From: Corella eumyota
Lineage: Eukaryota; Chordata; Ascidiacea; Phlebobranchia; Corellidae
DNA: 64,000 nucleotides
Assembly (NCBI GenBank): GCA_963082875.1
Contig: OY720100.1
Coordinates: 2,790,001-2,854,000, forward strand
Direction of reading: 5' to 3'
Part shown: positions 60,127 to 64,000 of the stretch, one piece after another
Layout: each line of letters begins with the position of its first letter
Numbering within the stretch: position 1 is the first letter of the stretch
Made by a program: the position numbers and the translations under genes
The notes under the pieces: model-generated
The model's database searches: none
Told to the model about the DNA's origin: nothing
Seen by the model: the letters and a program-made list of their open reading frames with translations, nothing else

Positions 60127-63100
60127 ATATAAAATTTAGAGTGTAAAATTTTATAAATTTTTAATAAAAGTGTCATAACTTTTATGAATATTAATATTTT
60201 TAAAAAATATTTCGTAAACACGTTTATTAGACCTATGCAGTTCTAACAAAAGAAATATTTTTCGATTTTAAATTTTTTATTTTTTTTCAAAAAAATTTAT
60301 ATGTAATATCCATAGGGCCAAAATAACACGTGACCTAATTAAACACAAAATAAAAATTAGCTTTAACTTTTTTTCTATTAAAAATTTTAACGAAATGTTC
60401 TATCTTGAATGTTAATTAGGCCAATGCGCGTCTAATAAAATATAAAATTTTGGGTTTTGAAATTTCATAAATTTTTAATAAAAGTGTCATAACTTTTATA
60501 AATATTAATATTTTCAATAAATATTTCATAAACACGTTTATTGGACCTATGCGATTCTAACAAAACAACTACTTTTTGATATAAACTTTTTCATCTAAAA
60601 AAAAAATATATGCAATATCAAAGGCCAAAATATCACGTGACCTAGTTAAACCCCAAATAAAAATAAGCTCTAACCTTTTTTCTATTAGAAATTTTTACGA
60701 AATGTTTTATCTTGAATGTTAGTTGGGCCAATGCGCGTCTTATAAAACATAAAATTTTATGTTTTGAAATTTCATAAATTTTTAATAAAAGTGTCATAAC
60801 TTTTATTAATATTTTCGAAACATATTTTGTAAACACGTTTATTAGACCCATGCGATTCTAACAAAACAACTACTTTTTGATTTAAAATTTTTCATTTTTA
60901 AAAAAAAATTATATGCAATATTATAGATAAAATATTACGTGACCTAGTTAAACCCCAAATAAAAATTAGCTCTAACTTTTTTTCTATTAGAAATTTTTAC
61001 GAAATGTTTTATCTTGAATGTTAAATGGACCAATGCGCGTCTTAGAAAACATAAAATTTTATGTTTTGAAATTTCATAAATTTTTAATAAAAGTGTCATG
61101 ACTTTTATGAATATTAATATTTTCGAAAAATATTTCGTAAACACGTTTATTAGACCCATGCGATTCCAACAAAACAAATATTTTTCGATTTGAAAAATTT
61201 TATTTTTTTTTCGAAAAAATGTGTATGTAATATCATAGGCCAAAATAACACGTGACCTTATTAAACACAAAATAAAAATTAGCTTAACTTTTTTTCTATT
61301 AAAAATTTTAACGAAATGTTTTATCTTGAATGTTAGTTAGGCCAATGCGCGTCTAATAAAATATAAATTTTTGGGTTTTGAAATTTCATAAATTTTTAAT
61401 AAAAGTGTCATAACTTTTATGAATATTAATATTTTTGAAAAATATTTCCTAAACACGTTTACTAGACCTATGCAGTTCTAACAAAACAAATATTTTTCGA
61501 TTTGAACTTTTTTTCTATTAAAAATTTTAACGAAATGTTTTATCTTGAATGTTTATTAGGCCAATGCGCGTCTAATAAAATATAAAATTTTGGGTTTTGA
61601 AATTTCATAAATTTTTAAATAAAGTGTCATAACTTTTATGAATATTAATATTTTTGAAAAATATTTCGTAAACACGTTTATTAGACCTATGCAGTTCTAA
61701 CAAAATAAATATTTTTCGATTTGAAAAATTTTATTTTTTTTTCGAAAAAATGTGTATGTAGTATCATAGGCCAAAATAACACGTGACCTTATTAAACACA
61801 AAATAAAAATTAGCTAACTTTTTTTCTATTAAAAATTTTAACGAAATGTTTTATCTTGAATGTTAATTAGGCCAATGCGCGTCCAATAAAATATAAAATT
61901 TTGGGTTTTGAAATTTCATAAATTTTTAATAAAAGTGTCATAACTTTTATGAATATTAATATTTTTGAAAAATATTTCCTAAACACGTTTACTAGACCTA
62001 TGCAGTTCTAACAAAACAAATATTTTTCGATTTAAAATTTTTTATTTTTTTAAAAAAAAAATTTGTATGTAATATCATAGGCCAAAATAACACGTGACCT
62101 TATTAAACACAAAATAAAAATTAGCTTTAACTTTTTTTCTATTAAAAATTTTAACGAAATGTTTTATCTTGAATGTTTATTAGGCCAATGCGCGTCTAAT
62201 AAAATATAAAATTTTGGGTTTTGAAATTTCATAAATTTTTAATTAAAGTGTCATAACTTTTATGAATATTAATATTTTTGAAAAATATTTCGTAAACACG
62301 TTAATTTAGATCTATGCAGTTCTAACAAAACAAATATTTTTCGATTTGAAATTTTTTATTTTTTTTTCAAAAAAATTTGTATGTAATATCATAGGCCGAA
62401 ATAACACGTGACCTAATTAAACACAAAATAAAAATCAGCTTTAACTTTTTTTCTATTAAAAATTTTAACGAAATGTTTTATCTTGAATGTTAATTAGGCT
62501 AATGCGCGTCTAATAAAATATAAAATTTTGGGTTTTGAAATTTCATAAATTTTTAATAAAAGTGTCATAACTTTTATGAATATTAATATTTTTAAAAAAT
62601 ATTTCGTAAACACGTTTATTAGACCTATGCAGTTCTAACAAAATAAATATTTTTTGATTTGAAATTTTTTTTTTTTTTTTTAAATTTGTATGTAATATCA
62701 TAGGCCGAAATAACACGTGACCTAGTTAAACACAAAACAAAAATTAGCTTTAACTTTTTTTCTATTAAAAATTTTAACGAAATGTTTTATCTTGGATGTT
62801 AATTAGGCCAATGCGCGTCTAATAAAATATAAAATTTTGGGTTTTGAAATTTCATAAATTTTAATAAAAGTGTCATAACTTTTATGAATTTTAATATTTT
62901 TGAAAAATATTTCGTAAACACGTTTATTAGACCTATGCAGTTCTAACAAAATAAATATTTTTTGATTTAAAATTTTTTTTTTTTTTTCAAAAAAATTTGT
63001 ATGTAATATCATAGGCCGAAATAACACGTGACCTAATTAAACACAAAATAAAAATTAGCTTTAACTTTTTTTCTATTAAAAATTTTAACAAAATGTTTTA

Positions 63101-64000
63101 TCTTGAATGTTAATTAGGCCAATGCGCGTCTAATAAAATATAAAGTTTTGGGTTTTAAAATTTCATAAATTTTTAATAAAAGTGTCATAACTTTTATGAA
63201 TATTAATATTTTTGAAAAATATTTTGTAAACACGTTTATTAAACCTATGCAGTTCTAACAAAACAAATATTTTTCGATTTGAAATTTTTTATTTTTTTTT
63301 CAAAAAAATTTGTATGTAATATCATAAGCCGAAATAACACGTGACCTAATTAAACACAAAATAAAAATCAGCTTTAACTTTTTTTCTATTAAAAATTTTA
63401 ACGAAATGTTTTATCTTGAATGTTAATTAGGCCAATGCGCTTCTAATAAAATATAAAATTTTGGGTTTTGAAATTTCATAAATTTTTAATAAAAGTGTCA
63501 TAACTTTTATGAATATTAATATTTTTGAAAAATATTTCGTAAACACGTTTATTAGACCTATGCAGTTCTAACAAAAGAAATATTTTTCGATTTGAAATTT
63601 TTTATTTTTTTTTCAAAAAAAAAATGTGTATGTAATATCATAGGCCAAAATAACACGTGACCTAATTGAAACACAAAATAAAAATTAGCTTTAACTTTTT
63701 TTCTATTAAAAATTTTAACGAAATGTTTTATCTTGAATGTTAATTAGGCCAATGCGCGTCTAATAAAATATAAAATTTTGGGTTTTGAAATTTCATAAAT
63801 TTTTAATAAAAGTGTCATAACTTTTATGAATATTAATATTTTAAAAAAATATTTGGTAAACACGTTAATTGAACCTATGCAGTTCTAACAAAACAAATAT
63901 TTTTTGATTTGAAATTGTTTATTTTTTTTTCAAAAAAATTTGTATGTAATATCATAGGCCGAAATAACACGTGACCTAATTAAACACAAAATAAAAATCA
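60127..64000 (+). repeat. Tandem satellite array, unit about 311 bp, at least 12 copies
   Basis: The landmark CCAATGCGCG (or close variants) falls at 60421, 60728, 61030, 61342, 61561, 61872, 62185, 62499, 62808, 63119, 63432 and 63749, so the unit is 302-317 bp except for one short unit of 219 bp. Each unit also carries AGTGTCATAACTTTTATGAA, AAACACGTTTATTAGACC, ATCATAGGCC and AACACGTGACC. The array runs off the right edge. Open frames on the minus strand recur only because the unit recurs; a 311-bp unit is not a multiple of three. It is a non-coding satellite. Confidence 0.95.

Noticed and set aside
60642-63027. Similar minus-strand frames of 69-108 residues in the satellite
   Set aside because: They recur because the repeat unit recurs, are open only in some units, and the unit length is not a multiple of three. 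Composition is Lys/Ile/Phe from A+T-rich DNA.
60127-64000. Hammerhead ribozyme in the satellite unit
   Set aside because: I looked for CTGANGA and GAAA core boxes in proper order on both strands of the unit and did not find them.
1-64000. Retroviral, LTR, Polinton or other virus-derived elements
   Set aside because: No reverse transcriptase, integrase, capsid or polymerase motifs and no long terminal repeats were recognised.

Overview
The window looks like nuclear DNA of an invertebrate chordate, most likely an ascidian tunicate of Ciona type. This is inferred from the strong A+T bias, the compact multi-exon genes with short introns ending in T-runs plus AG, and a gene set whose proteins match vertebrate families closely (ATRAID, MB21D2, DSTYK, MTFR, SS18). 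No species can be fixed from sequence alone. No bacterial, plasmid, phage, retroviral or CRISPR structure was seen.

Layout: 1-1715 (+) holds the 3' part of TDP1, cut at its 5' end by the window edge. ATRAID follows at 2060-3935 (+, six exons). Facing them is a giant minus-strand collagen gene (4301-25926): signal peptide, VWA domain, TSPN domain, Thr-rich linker, about 33 Gly-X-Y exons, and a short Cys-containing tail. A gene-free stretch of about 6 kb (25927-31905) separates its start from the divergent MTFR1-like gene (31906-34381, +). MTFR1 converges on ACP1 (35216-36539, -), which is head to head with intronless CCDC59 (37052-37459, +). MB21D2 (38500-43417, -, ten exons) is head to head with AFG1L (43944-47411, +, ten exons). 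AFG1L converges on intronless WDR45B (48017-49039, -). DSTYK (49629-58013, +, eighteen exons) carries a complete intronless SS18 gene (50391-51209) inside its first coding intron on the same strand. From 60127 to the window end lies a tandem satellite with a unit of about 311 bp.

The genes are unrelated housekeeping and signalling genes: DNA repair, lysosomal membrane, extracellular matrix, mitochondrial dynamics and quality control, phosphatase, ribosome biogenesis, nucleotidyltransferase fold, autophagy, chromatin remodelling and kinase signalling. They alternate as divergent and convergent pairs and do not form one pathway. Introns and spacers hold tRNA-derived SINE-like copies, a shared CACCACAAA-type repeat, a 49-bp perfect palindrome and an unusual crowd of TGACGTCA sites in the 5' half of the collagen gene.

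Exon coordinates were worked out by hand from splice signals, reading phase and recalled family sequence. No search, alignment program or transcript data was used.
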